This document shows positions 9,333 through 18,600 of a DNA stretch of 64,000 nucleotides, one piece after another (the stretch's first letter is position 1; the number at the start of each line of letters is the position of its first letter). This stretch comes from Methylorubrum salsuginis (GTDB taxonomy: Bacteria; Pseudomonadota; Alphaproteobacteria; Rhizobiales; Beijerinckiaceae). Below the pieces are notes generated by a model. The model ran no database searches and had not been told where the DNA came from. It worked only from the letters and a program-made list of their open reading frames with translations. The position numbers and the translations under genes are program-made. The stretch lies in the NCBI RefSeq assembly GCF_900114375.1, contig NZ_FOSV01000007.1, positions 146,587 through 210,586 of the forward strand. Direction: 5' to 3'.

Positions 9333-9864
9333 AGGTGGAGCGGGCCCCCTCGTGCTGGTGGTCACGGGCGTGTCGGGCTCCGGCAAGAGCACCGTCGCTT
9401 CGCGCCTCGCCGACCGCCTCGGCCTGCCCTTCGTCGACGGCGACGACTTTCACGACGCCGGGAGCATCGCCCAGATGCGCGCGGGCCACCCCCTCGACGA
9501 CGAGGCCCGCGCCCCGTGGCTCGCGCGCATCCGCGCCTGGATCGACCGGCGGATCGAGACGGGGGAGGGCGGGGTGGTGGCCTGCTCGGCGCTCAAGCGC
9601 GGCTACCGCCGGACGCTGACCGACGGTCGAGGCGCGGTGCGCATCGTCTTTCTGGAAGGGAGCCGTGACCTGATCGGCCGTCGGATCGCGGCTCGGCGCG
9701 GCCATTTCATGCCGGCCGCCCTGCTCGACAGCCAATTCGCGACCCTGGAACCGCCGGGAGCGGACGAGACGCCGATCATCGTGGGCATCGCGGACGGTCC
9801 CGACGCCATCGTGGCAGCGGTCGTGGACCGGCTCGGGCGCCCCCTCGGGGACCTCGGCGGATAG
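9325..9864 (+). CDS. gntK: Gluconokinase
   Basis: The 179-residue protein has a P-loop GVSGSGKST at 15-23 and the gluconokinase signatures FVDGDDFHD, ACSALKRGYR and GHFMPAALLDSQFATLE, in the right order and at normal length. It phosphorylates D-gluconate to 6-phosphogluconate. Its ATG overlaps the hydrolase stop by eight bases and a HAD phosphatase starts eight bases after its stop, so the genes are translated from one message. No gluconate transporter is nearby. Confidence 0.93.
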   Translation: MAEGGAGPLVLVVTGVSGSGKSTVASRLADRLGLPFVDGDDFHDAGSIAQMRAGHPLDDEARAPWLARIRAWIDRRIETGEGGVVACSALKRGYRRTLTDGRGAVRIVFLEGSRDLIGRRIAARRGHFMPAALLDSQFATLEPPGADETPIIVGIADGPDAIVAAVVDRLGRPLGDLGG

Positions 9865-9872
9865 GAGCCCGC

Positions 9873-10688
9873 ATGGATACCCCGTCCGGCATCGCCCTCG
9901 TCGTCTCGGACGTCGACGGCACCTTGGTCGCCACCGACAAGAGCCTGTCCCCGGCCACCGTCGCGGCGGTGCGCCGGCTCGATGCGGCGGGTATCGGCTT
10001 CACCCTGGCGTCGAGCCGTCCGCCGGTCGGGCTCGAGGCGCTCGTCGCCGCCCTCGACCTGCGTCTGCCGCTGGGTGCCTTCAACGGCAGCACCGTCTGC
10101 GGGCCGGACCTCGCCATCCTGTCCGAGGTGCTGATCCCGGAAGCCGCGGCGCGGGAGACGGTGGCGCGCTTCGCGGCGGAGGGAATCGATGCGTGGGTCT
10201 TCGCCCGCGGCGCGTGGCACCTGCGCGATCCCTCCGCGCCCTATGCCGATCTGGAGCGCCGCACCCTGCAGGCCGAGCCGACGGTGGTGGCCGATCTCGC
10301 GCCGCTTATCGCCGACGCCGCCAAGATCGTCGGCGTCAGCCGGGATCACGCCCGCCTCGCGGAGATCGAGGCCGCGCTCGCCGCCGACCTCGGGGACCGC
10401 GCCGCCGTGCATCGCTCGCAGGCCTACTATCTCGACGTGACTCCGCCCGGCACCGACAAGGGTGGCTTCGTGCGCGATCTCGGTCGGCGCCTCGGCATCC
10501 CGGCGGAGCGGATCGCGACGCTCGGCGACGCCGGCAACGACGTGGCGATGTTCCGCGCGAGCGGGCTCTCCATCGCCATGGGCAATGCCGACGCGGCGGT
10601 GCGGGCGGCGGCGCGCCATGTGACCGCCGACAACGATTCGGACGGCTTCGCCCGGGCGATCGAGCGATTCGTTCTGGGCGCGGTGTGA
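9873..10688 (+). CDS. Cof-type HAD-IIB phosphatase
   Basis: A 271-residue HAD hydrolase with motif I at SDVDGTLVA (nucleophile D13, acid D15), motif II near FTLASSRPP, a C2B cap, the lysine motif near PPGTDKGGFVRDL and motif IV at TLGDAGNDVAMF. These enzymes dephosphorylate sugar phosphates, flavin or PLP-type substrates, and the real substrate cannot be read from sequence. It is the third gene of the hydrolase-gntK operon, which makes a sugar phosphate plausible. Confidence 0.9.
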   Translation: MDTPSGIALVVSDVDGTLVATDKSLSPATVAAVRRLDAAGIGFTLASSRPPVGLEALVAALDLRLPLGAFNGSTVCGPDLAILSEVLIPEAAARETVARFAAEGIDAWVFARGAWHLRDPSAPYADLERRTLQAEPTVVADLAPLIADAAKIVGVSRDHARLAEIEAALAADLGDRAAVHRSQAYYLDVTPPGTDKGGFVRDLGRRLGIPAERIATLGDAGNDVAMFRASGLSIAMGNADAAVRAAARHVTADNDSDGFARAIERFVLGAV

Positions 10689-10866
10689 AACCGCACAGGT
10701 TGCAGAAGGGGGCACGACCTCGACCTCAGCTGTGCCATTCGTGCGACAGGAGAGGGGAGAGGGGGCCGGTCGGGGCGCTTGGGCGCCGCAAATCCACGTT
10801 CCCGCCTCATTTCGACCCGACCCCTGGGCGCACAAACTGAGCCGTACAAAAAACCACGGGTCTCCC

Positions 10867-11760
10867 ATGCGCCTCATCCTCGCCGCCCTGCTTGCCGCCG
10901 CCGTACCGGCGCCGGCCTTCGCCCAGGTGGCGCAGAATTCGGCGGCGCAGGATTCGGTGTCGAGCCGCGACAACATCGACGCGCTGATCGCCGAGCATGC
11001 CCGGGCCTACAAGGTGCCCGCCGCCTTCGTGCATCGCGTGGTCAAGCGCGAGAGCAACTACAACGCCCGCGCCAAGGGCGGCTCGGCACTCGGCCTGATG
11101 CAGATCAAGCACGCGACCGCCCGCGGCCTGGGCTACAGCGGCGACGCGGCCGGGCTCTACGATCCGAACACCAACCTGAAATACGGCATCGCCTATCTGG
11201 CGGGCGCCTATCGCGCCGCCCAGGGCGACCTGGAGCAGGCGTACCGCTACTACAATCGCGGCTATTACTACGTCGCCAAGCGCCTCGGCATCGAGGCGGA
11301 CGTGCCGCAAGAGGCGGCCCCGGCCACGACGGTCGCCGCCGCCTCTTCCGCCAAATCCGCCAACGGCTTCGACGGCTTGTTCGCCCTGCGCGGCAGCGCG
11401 CCCGCCGCCGGCACGCAGGCGCTGGCCTACGCCGCCCCCGGCACCGTCCCGGCCGACGCCATCGAGGTGCCGCTGCCGCCGCGCCGGCCCGCCGCCCTTT
11501 CCGGCGCCGCCGAGCCGGCGCAAACGCCGGTTCAGGTCGCCGCGGTCCAGGCCGCCGCCGCGCCCGTCGCCTACACCGCCGCGCCCGCTCCGGTTCAGGC
11601 TGCTGCCGCGGTCCAGCTGAGCGATGCCGTCGAGGTTCCGCTGCCGCCGCGCCGCCCGTCCGAGACCGTTCTGGCTTCCGTCGCGCGCCCCGTGACCGTC
11701 GCCCGCAAGGCCCCCGCCACCCCGGTCATGGAAGCCGCGGCCATCGCCGCCACGCCCTGA
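10867..11760 (+). CDS. Lytic transglycosylase (SLT domain) with Pro-rich tail
   Basis: The 297-residue product has a signal peptide (MRLILAALLAAAVPAPAFAQ) and an SLT domain at about 38-145. KRESNYN supplies the catalytic Glu62, and GGSALGLMQIKHATARGLG, DPNTNLKYGIAYLAG and YYNRGYY are the classic follow-on motifs. It should cleave peptidoglycan in the periplasm. The tail beyond 150 is Ala/Pro-rich with two copies of EVPLPPRRP about 58 residues apart. The ATG at 10867 is preferred over one at 10732 because it starts the signal peptide. Confidence 0.9.
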   Translation: MRLILAALLAAAVPAPAFAQVAQNSAAQDSVSSRDNIDALIAEHARAYKVPAAFVHRVVKRESNYNARAKGGSALGLMQIKHATARGLGYSGDAAGLYDPNTNLKYGIAYLAGAYRAAQGDLEQAYRYYNRGYYYVAKRLGIEADVPQEAAPATTVAAASSAKSANGFDGLFALRGSAPAAGTQALAYAAPGTVPADAIEVPLPPRRPAALSGAAEPAQTPVQVAAVQAAAAPVAYTAAPAPVQAAAAVQLSDAVEVPLPPRRPSETVLASVARPVTVARKAPATPVMEAAAIAATP

Positions 11761-11923
11761 TCCGACCCCTCCGCCAGAGGCACAGGACAGCGCTCCGGAA
11801 CGACTAGCCAGTCGGCATCGGTGCCGCTATACAGCCCGCCTCGAATCTCCGTCACGCACGTGGTGCCGTCGGCGATCCTCACAAGAGGATCCCTCGGGCG
11901 CCCTATTAGCCTGAGGTATCCCC

Positions 11924-12112
11924 ATGGCCGTTCCGAAGCGAAAGACTTCCCCCTCCCGCCGCGGCATGCGCCGCTCCGCCGACGCCCTCAAGGCCCCGAC
12001 CTATGTCGAGGACAAGGACTCGGGCGAGCTGCGCCGTCCGCACCACGTCGATCTGAAGACCGGCATGTACCGCGGCCGTCAGGTCCTGAAGGTGAAGTCG
12101 GCGGAAGCCTGA
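11924..12112 (+). CDS. rpmF: Ribosomal protein bL32
   Basis: A 62-residue basic protein starting [18 protein letters not shown] and ending [18 protein letters not shown], the standard alphaproteobacterial bL32 of the large ribosomal subunit. It lacks the zinc-binding cysteines of C-type L32. It stands alone here; its promoter should lie in the 163 bases after the transglycosylase. A convergent small gene may follow. Confidence 0.97.
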   Translation: MAVPKRKTSPSRRGMRRSADALKAPTYVEDKDSGELRRPHHVDLKTGMYRGRQVLKVKSAEA

Positions 12113-12161
12113 TACGATTCGGCGCCCGAGGCGCCGGGTCGATCCGAGAAGAAGCGGGGCG

Positions 12162-12413
12162 TCAGCCCCGTTCGAAGGCCGCGGCCCGCGCGTAGAGCGC
12201 GACCGCGGCCTTCGTGCGTTCTGAACGCGCCGGGCGAAGGCCCGGATCGACGCTGACGATCAGCTGAGTCAGAAATTCCGCGAGCGGACGCCCGCCTCGG
12301 ACCCGTGGCGACGGGCCGGACGGCGCAGCTGTGGCCAGCGCACGGCCGACCGCGCCCGCCCCGGCACGGTCGGTTTCCGTTTCGGCACTGCCTTGCGTCC
12401 CGGATCGATCCAT
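12162..12413 (-). CDS. Small conserved-looking hypothetical protein
   Basis: An 83-residue frame whose C-terminal half, from GGRPLAEFLTQLIVSVDPGLRPARS to AVALYARAAAFERG, resembles a short motif common in small Rhizobiales proteins (FLxQLI, then R-rich, then A-x-x-x-Y). The N-terminal half is low complexity. There is no clear ribosome site, and the 3' end lies in a strong hairpin at 12173-12214 between this gene and rpmF. Function unknown; it could still be a chance frame. Confidence 0.4.
   Translation of the reverse strand: MDRSGTQGSAETETDRAGAGAVGRALATAAPSGPSPRVRGGRPLAEFLTQLIVSVDPGLRPARSERTKAAVALYARAAAFERG
12173..12214. terminator. Hairpin downstream of rpmF
   Basis: Twelve-base arms CGAAGGCCGCGG (12173-12184) and its complement (12203-12214) are perfect, and CGCGC/GCGCG extends the pairing inside. 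It lies 60 bases after rpmF and overlaps the end of a convergent small frame. No T run follows, so termination is likely but not certain. Confidence 0.5.
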
Positions 12414-12728
12414 CGCCGCCCCTTCGGTCCCCGCACGGGTTTTTCGTGCAAGACCGAGGCCGACGTTAACGGGATCTTAACCTCCTGTCGCGGGACCACG
12501 CCGGCAAATACGCCGACGCAGCGACCGCCGACGCACCTGCCGCCCAGCGGCACCCCACGCTCGAAAGAAGAGGGCAACCGTGCCGAGTTGGTCGGACGCT
12601 GCTCCTTGCCCGGCTCACAATCCGGAATCGTTCTAAACTGCTTGACCGCTCTCTGGAACCGCTCTAATTAAAAACTCGAAGGCGCGCCGGTTCCGAGCCG
12701 GGCGCCGCGGATACGATCGGAGAGAGCC
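12414..12728. other. Intergenic stretch with promoter of the Cys-rich small gene
   Basis: The 315 bases before the gene at 12729 hold no other supported gene. They contain a good sigma-70-like promoter at 12642-12670 and an AT-rich patch (GTTAACGGGATCTTAAC) near 12465-12481. Confidence 0.4.
12642..12670 (+). promoter_or_regulatory. Predicted promoter for the gene at 12729
   Basis: TTGACC at 12642-12647 and TAATTA at 12665-12670 are separated by exactly 17 bases, close to the housekeeping consensus and unusual in such GC-rich DNA. The -10 ends 58 bases before the ATG at 12729. Confidence 0.55.
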
Positions 12729-12938
12729 ATGTCGAGCAACACCAGCGCCGCCTGCCAGAGCTGCCGCTTCTTCGACGAGCACAAGACCAATGCCGGCCAG
12801 GGCTCGGGCGACGAGGGCCTGTGCCGCTTCAACCCGCCGGTGAGCCAGCCGAAGCCGCAGGGCCATGGCCTCTGGCCGGTGGTCGCCGCCAAGGACTGGT
12901 GCGGCCACTTCGCCGCCGACATGACCCCGGCGGAGTGA
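12729..12938 (+). CDS. Small four-cysteine protein, function unknown
   Basis: A 69-residue protein with CQSCRFF at the N-terminus, then CRFNPP and WCGHF. The four cysteines plus nearby histidines could bind one zinc or an iron-sulfur cluster. Conserved-looking aromatic and proline positions (CRFNPPVSQPKPQG, LWPVV) suggest a real, selected gene, and GGAGAGAG ends two bases before the ATG. A consensus-like promoter lies upstream and a strong terminator downstream, so it is a single-gene unit. Confidence 0.8.
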   Translation: MSSNTSAACQSCRFFDEHKTNAGQGSGDEGLCRFNPPVSQPKPQGHGLWPVVAAKDWCGHFAADMTPAE

Positions 12939-13245
12939 CCGGGCCGACACGCCCGGACGGACCGTTTTGCAGAGGGGCCGGCGCAGACGCGCCGGCCCCT
13001 CTCGCGTTTCGCATCCGGCGACGGAGGCCGACCGGGAAATCGGCGCGATCGCTCGAGCGATGGCCCGGCGAGAATTGCTCCGGGAGTGCCGTGAAGCGGT
13101 CATGATCCGGTCACCTTCCCGTTCGATGGCTGCGGCCAGAAGGCAACGGGCCACGAAAATCGGGCCTACCGCCATCCGGCCCTGAGGCCGGAAGCCATGT
13201 CGGGACGAGCGGCGCCGCCCGCCGTGCCGGAACGGGGATGACTGC
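12939..13245. other. Intergenic stretch upstream of DUF2147 gene
   Basis: These 307 bases hold the terminator at 12971-13002 and then about 240 bases with no supported gene, presumably including the promoter of the next gene. A short plus-strand frame within it has no family features. Confidence 0.4.
12971..13002 (+). terminator. Terminator of the small Cys-rich gene
   Basis: A perfect 14-bp stem (12971-12984 and 12989-13002) with loop AGAC begins 32 bases after the stop codon at 12938. It is followed by CGCGTTTC, so it has a weak T tract. Confidence 0.75.
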
Positions 13246-13929
13246 ATGACCTTTGGACCGATCGTTGCCCTCGCCTCCGCTCGCACGGCGTTTCGCGCGG
13301 GCGTGCTCGCCGCCAGCACCGCTCTCCTGGCGACCGTCGTCGCCGCGCCGGCCCTGGCCGCCCCGCATCGCGACCCGTCGGGCACGTGGCTGACCCAGGA
13401 CGGCAAGGCGCGCATCCGCGTCGAGAAATGCGGCCCGCAGGAGAAGAACCTGTGCGGCTACGCCGTCTGGCTGAAGGTGCCCAACAACGACGAGGGCAAG
13501 CCGCGGGTCGATTTCCGCAATCCCGACCCGAAGAAGCGCACCCGCGCCTCGCTCGGCCACCAGCTCATCCTCGGGCTGAAGCTCAACGAGGATGCCCGCT
13601 ACGAGGGCAAGATCTACAACGCCGAGGACGGCAAGTTCTACGACGTGACGATCTGGTCGGAGGAGCCGGAGGAGCTGACCGTCAAGGGCTGCCTCATCGC
13701 CTTCCTGTGCCAGTCGCAGACGTGGAAGAAGGTCAACGACCTGGCGCCCGGCCAGCTCGCCGGCCCGACCAACGGCCCGAACGGCCCGCGCCCCGATGCC
13801 GAGTGGGCGCCCAAGCCCGCGGCCGCCGCCGCGAACGGCCCCACCGCCACCGGCACCGCCGGCCCGGCTCCCGCCGGCAAGCCCGCGCCGAAGCCCGCCG
13901 CCCCGAAGGCCGCCCAGCCGGCTGAGTGA
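13246..13929 (+). CDS. DUF2147 family exported protein
   Basis: A 227-residue product with a long N-terminal signal region ending at VVAAPALAAPHRDPSG. The body matches DUF2147: DPSGTWLTQDGKARIRVEKCG, LCGYAVWLK, the ILGLKLNEDARYEGKIYNAEDGK strand pair and VKGCLIAFLCQSQTWKKV. The family is periplasmic, lipocalin-like and functionally undefined. Four cysteines (KCG, LCG, GCL, LCQ) could pair in the periplasm. The tail after about 170 is Pro/Ala-rich linker sequence. It converges with the metallopeptidase gene, 33 bases apart. Confidence 0.85.
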   Translation: MTFGPIVALASARTAFRAGVLAASTALLATVVAAPALAAPHRDPSGTWLTQDGKARIRVEKCGPQEKNLCGYAVWLKVPNNDEGKPRVDFRNPDPKKRTRASLGHQLILGLKLNEDARYEGKIYNAEDGKFYDVTIWSEEPEELTVKGCLIAFLCQSQTWKKVNDLAPGQLAGPTNGPNGPRPDAEWAPKPAAAAANGPTATGTAGPAPAGKPAPKPAAPKAAQPAE

Positions 13930-13962
13930 TCGCGACCCGCCCCGCCGGGCGACGGCGGGGCG

Positions 13963-15132
13963 TCACACCGTCGGCGCGGCCACGCGCTGGCGCAGGCCCG
14001 CGATGACCGCCTTGAGCATCTCGGCGCTCTCGACCGCCATCCCGCCGGGCAGGCGCGCGGCGTAGATGCGCTCGTGGACGTAGGCGAGCTTGGCGATCAC
14101 CGCGGGCGTCAGCGTGAACGGGTAGAGCGGCGGCTGGCCCATGGAGCGGTTGAGCGAGTTGACCGCGTAGGTCAGCGGAATCCACGCCTCCACCACGCGC
14201 TGGAAGTCCGGCGTCTCGTAGGGGTCGAAATCGACCGTGACGGCGCTCGGCCGCTCGGCACCCGTCCGGTGCTTGGGCCGCACGCGGATCTCGAAGGCGT
14301 TGGCCGTCTCCAGCGTATCGACGATGTGGAGATAGTGGGCGAAGGTTTCGGCGAAATCCTCCCACGGATGGGCGGTGGCGTAGGCCGAAACGAACGATTC
14401 CTCCCAATGCGGCGGCGGGCCGCCGGCGTGATAGCGCTGCAAGCTGAGGCCGTAATCGACGCTCTCGTCGCCGAACAGCGCCCGGAACATGGGCAGGCTC
14501 GCATCGAACCGCACCAGCAGGTTCCAGAAGTAATGGCCGATCTCGTGGCGGAAATGCCCGAGGAGCGTCCGGTAGAACTCACCGAACAGCTTGCGCCGCC
14601 GCTCGCGCTCGACGTCGTCGGCCTCGGCGATGGAAAGCGTGATCAGCCCGTCGAGATGCCCGGTCATGACGGGCGGGCCGGGCGACTGCGTCTCGGCCGG
14701 ATCGACCAGGAAGTCGAAGGCGAGGCCGTCGGAATACTGCGCCCGCGTCACCAGCGGCAGTTCGAGCCGCAGCAGCGAGTAGAACAGCCGGTGCTTGGCC
14801 GCCTCGATCTGGCGCCAGCGCTCGACGTTGGCCGGCACGGTGAGGTCCGGCACCACCCGGTTGTGGCGGCAGGTGACGCAGTAGGGATCGTCGATCTCCT
14901 CCGGCACCAGCCAGTTGCAGGCGTCGTGGGCCGCGTTGGCGCAGAAGCGATACTTGCGGCCGGGATGGGCGTAGGCGCGAAACAGGGGTCCGCGCCCGTC
15001 CTCGCCGCAGGGCTCGAGCGCCGAGACCGCGTGCCGGTCGCAGACATAGCCGAGCCGCCGCTCGCAGCTCTGGCAGACGGTGCTCTCGAAGCTGACCGGC
15101 TGGTCGCAGGCCTGGCACTGGAAGATCTTCAT
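13963..15132 (-). CDS. Putative zinc-ribbon zinc-binding metallopeptidase (Peptidase_Mx type)
   Basis: A 389-residue cytosolic protein. The N-terminus is a zinc ribbon with CxxC pairs at C6/C9 and C20/C23, and a further pair at C85/C88 (YCVTCRHNR). The central part has the metalloprotease motif HEIGH at 196-200 (Glu197 catalytic), and ESFVSAYATAHPWEDFAETFAHYLH supplies a downstream third ligand. This arrangement is that of the putative zinc-binding metallopeptidase family. Substrates are unknown. It is divergent from the transglutaminase/ATP-grasp operon, and a shared peptide-processing role is plausible by context only. Confidence 0.82.
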   Translation of the reverse strand: MKIFQCQACDQPVSFESTVCQSCERRLGYVCDRHAVSALEPCGEDGRGPLFRAYAHPGRKYRFCANAAHDACNWLVPEEIDDPYCVTCRHNRVVPDLTVPANVERWRQIEAAKHRLFYSLLRLELPLVTRAQYSDGLAFDFLVDPAETQSPGPPVMTGHLDGLITLSIAEADDVERERRRKLFGEFYRTLLGHFRHEIGHYFWNLLVRFDASLPMFRALFGDESVDYGLSLQRYHAGGPPPHWEESFVSAYATAHPWEDFAETFAHYLHIVDTLETANAFEIRVRPKHRTGAERPSAVTVDFDPYETPDFQRVVEAWIPLTYAVNSLNRSMGQPPLYPFTLTPAVIAKLAYVHERIYAARLPGGMAVESAEMLKAVIAGLRQRVAAPTV

Positions 15133-15604
15133 GGATGCGGCTCGCGCAGCGGGGCGGATCGTCCGGCCGCGCCGGCCCCCACGGGACCTAAGCGGCGGCT
15201 ACTAGTACGGTTCCGGGAAGATCGCTCGAAGCGATCATCCTGATACCAGTAAGGCCTCAAACGCCCGCGTCCGCGGGCTTGGGCCTCTCGCTCCGCAAGA
15301 GGATCGTCCTGGATATCGGATCCGGGACGATCCTCTACGCCCGAGTGCCGCATCGACTCTTTCCGAAAGCCGGTTCCCGCCTTTCGGGCCGATGCTCTGG
15401 ACGGCCTCGGCCAAGGCCGAGGCCCGCTGCGCGGGGCGCTCTTCGCGCCCGGCCACACGGAAGGCCCCCAAGCACGCCGCAGGCCCAAAGCACGCTTCTT
15501 GCTTTTTCCGGCGTGCCTCGCCCCGCCGCGGTCGTATAAGCGCGGGGAAGCCCCTTGAGGCCGCGCGAGGCCGTTCGAGACCCGACGAGACGTCCGGAGA
15601 TTCC
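15133..15604. other. Divergent region with nested inverted repeats
   Basis: The 472 bases between the metallopeptidase and transglutaminase starts hold no supported gene. Between 15220 and 15335 there is a run of inverted repeats: GATCGCT/AGCGATC at 15220-15236, CCCGCG/CGCGGG near 15264-15278, and an 11-bp pair at 15299-15335. Promoters for both genes should also be here. Confidence 0.45.
15220..15335. repeat. Cluster of three inverted repeats
   Basis: Arms 15220-15226/15230-15236 are perfect 7-mers. CCCGCG/CGCGGG makes a second small hairpin. GAGGATCGTCC (15299-15309) and GGACGATCCTC (15325-15335) make an 11-bp stem with a 15-base loop that is itself partly symmetric (GGATATCGGATCC). The compact spacing looks like a mobile intergenic repeat or a structured RNA leader. 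Confidence 0.4.
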
Positions 15605-18600
15605 GTGTCGATCCAAGCCGCCCTGCACCACGTCACGCATTACCGCTACGATCGACCGATCGCGCTCGGGCCGCAGACGATCCGCCTGCGCCCGGCCCCG
15701 CACACCCGCAGCCGGGTGCCGGCCTACGCCCTGAAGGTCGTGCCGGAGAACCACTTCATCAACTGGCAGCAGGATCCGAGCGGCAACTGGCTCGCCCGCC
15801 TCGTCTTCCCGGAAAAGACCACCGAGTTCCGGGTCGAGGTCGATCTCACCGCCGACCTCGCGGTGATCAACCCGTTCGACTTCTTCGTGGAGGCCTACGC
15901 CGAGCGCCGCCCCTTCGCCTACGACGACGACCTGAAGACCGCGCTCGCCCCCTACCTCGTCCTCGACGACGCGCAGGGGCCCAAGATCGACGCCTTCCTC
16001 AAGCGGGTGCCGGAGGAGACCCACACGGTCACCTTCCTCGTGGCGCTCAACGAGCTGGTGGCCCGCGAGGTCGCCTACGGCGTCCGCATGGAGCCCGGCG
16101 TGCAGACGCCGACCGAGACGCTGACGCTCAAGAGCGGCTCCTGCCGCGATTCGGCGTGGCTGCTGGTGCAGGTGCTGCGCCGCCTGGGCTTCGCCGCGCG
16201 CTTCGTCTCGGGCTACCTGATCCAGCTCGTGCCGGACACCACCACGGTCGACGGCCCGAAGGGCACCGCGACCGACTTCACCGATCTCCACGCCTGGGCC
16301 GAGGTCTACCTGCCGGGCGCGGGCTGGATCGGGTTCGACGCCACCTCCGGACTGCTCACCGGCGAGGGCCACATTCCGCTGGCCGCCACGCCCCACTATC
16401 ACGGCGCCGCGCCGATCTCCGGCCTCGCCGAGCCGGCCGAGGTCGATTTCTCCTACGCGATGAAGATCACCCGCGTGGCGGAAGCACCGCGCATCACCAA
16501 GCCGTTCTCGGAAGACGTCTGGGCGGAGATGGACGCGCTCGGCGCGCGCATCGACGCCGACCTGACGGCGCAGGACGTGCGCCTGACCATGGGCGGCGAG
16601 CCGACCTTCGTCTCGATCGACGATTTCGAATCGCCCGAGTGGAACGTCGCGGCGGTAGGCCCGACGAAGCGCGGCTTGGCCGACCAGCTGATCCGCCGCC
16701 TGCGCGACCGCTTCGCGGCGGGCGGCATGCTGCATTACGGCCAGGGCAAGTGGTATCCGGGCGAGAGCCTGCCGCGCTGGGCCTTCGCGCTCTACTGGCG
16801 CAAGGACGGACAGCCGATCTGGAAGAACGCCGACCGGATCGCCGCCGAGACCGGCCCGAAGGACGCGACCGTGGTCGACGCCAAGGCGCTGGTCGGGGCG
16901 CTGGCCGAGCGGCTCGGCCTCGCCCGCTTCGTCTTCCCGGCCTACGAGGACGCGGTCTACTGGAAGAGCCGCGAGAGCGAGCTTCCGGTTAACGTCACGA
17001 CATCGGCGCCCCAGACCGGCAGCGTCGAGGCCGATGCCCGCTTCAAGCGCGTGTTCGAGCGCGGCCTCGATCAGCCCGTCGGCTACGTGCTGCCGCTCGC
17101 CAACCTCGCGGCGGGCGAGGGCAGGGCCTGGATTTCCGAGGCCTGGACATTCCGCCGCGGCGGCGCCTATCTCAGCCCCGGCGACTCGCCGATGGGTTTC
17201 CGCCTGCCGCTCGGCTCGCTGCCCTACGTGCCGCCGGATTCCTATCCCTACTACCATCCGCAGGACCCGCTCGAGGAGCGCGGCGACCTGCCGAGGGAGC
17301 CCGGCGCGCCGCTGCCCAAGGGGGCCGACCGCGCCAACGGCGCCGGCATCGAAGGGGTCGCCGTGCGCACCGCGCTGGCGGTCGAGCCGCGCGACGGCGT
17401 GCTGTGCGTGTTCATGCCGCCGCTGGAGCGGGCCGACGACTATCTCGACCTCGTCGGCCACTTGGAGAAGGCGGCGGAGGCGGTCGGCCGAACCCTCCAC
17501 ATCGAGGGCTACGAGCCGCCCTACGATCCGCGCCTCTCCGTCATCAAGGTCACCCCCGATCCCGGCGTGATCGAGGTGAACGTCCACCCCGCCGGCTCCT
17601 GGCGCGAGGCGGTGGACATCACCCGCGGCCTCTACGAGGAGGCGCGCCAGACCCGGCTCGGCGCCGAGAAGTTCATGATCGACGGGCGCCATACCGGCAC
17701 CGGCGGGGGCAACCACGTCGTCCTCGGCGGCGCGAGCCCGGCCGATTCGCCGTTCCTGCGCCGGCCCGACCTGCTCAAGAGCCTCGTGCTGACGTGGCAG
17801 CGCCACCCCTCGCTGTCCTACCTGTTCGCCGGCCTCTATGTCGGCCCGACGAGCCAGGCGCCGCGCATGGACGAGGCGCGCCATGACGGTCTCTACGAGC
17901 TGGAGATCGCCATGGCGCAGGTGCCGGGGCCGGGGGAGGCCAACATCCCGCACTGGCTGGTGGACCGGCTGTTCCGCAACATCCTGGCGGACGTGACCGG
18001 CAACACCCACCGGGCCGAGATCTGCATCGACAAGCTGTTCTCCCCCGACGGCCCCACGGGGCGCCTCGGCCTCCTCGAATTCCGCTCCTTCGAGATGCCG
18101 CCGGACGCGCGCATGAGCCTCGCCCAGCAGGTGCTGCTGCGCGCCATCGTGGCATGGCTCTGGCGCGAGCCGCGCACCGGCGGCTGTGTCCGCTGGGGCA
18201 CGGCGCTCCATGATCGCTTCATGCTCCCGCATTTCCTCTGGGCCGACTTCCTCGACCTGCTGGAAGACTTGGCCGCAGGAGGCTACCAGTTCGATCCTCA
18301 GGCCTTCGTGGCGCAGCGCGAGTTCCGCTTTCCCGTCTTCGGCCGGGTCGAGCAGGGCGGCGTGAGCCTCGAACTGCGTCAGGCGCTGGAGCCCTGGCAC
18401 GTGCTGGGCGAAGAGGGGACCGCCGGGGGCACCGTGCGCTTCGTGGATGCATCCGTCGAACGGCTTCAGGTGAAGGTCGAGGGCTTCGTCCCCGGCCGCC
18501 ACGTGATCGCCTGCAACGGCCGGCGGCTGCCGATGACGCCGACCGGCGCCGTGGGCGAGGCGGTGGCGGGCCTGCGGTTCAAGGCGTGGCAGCCGGCCTC

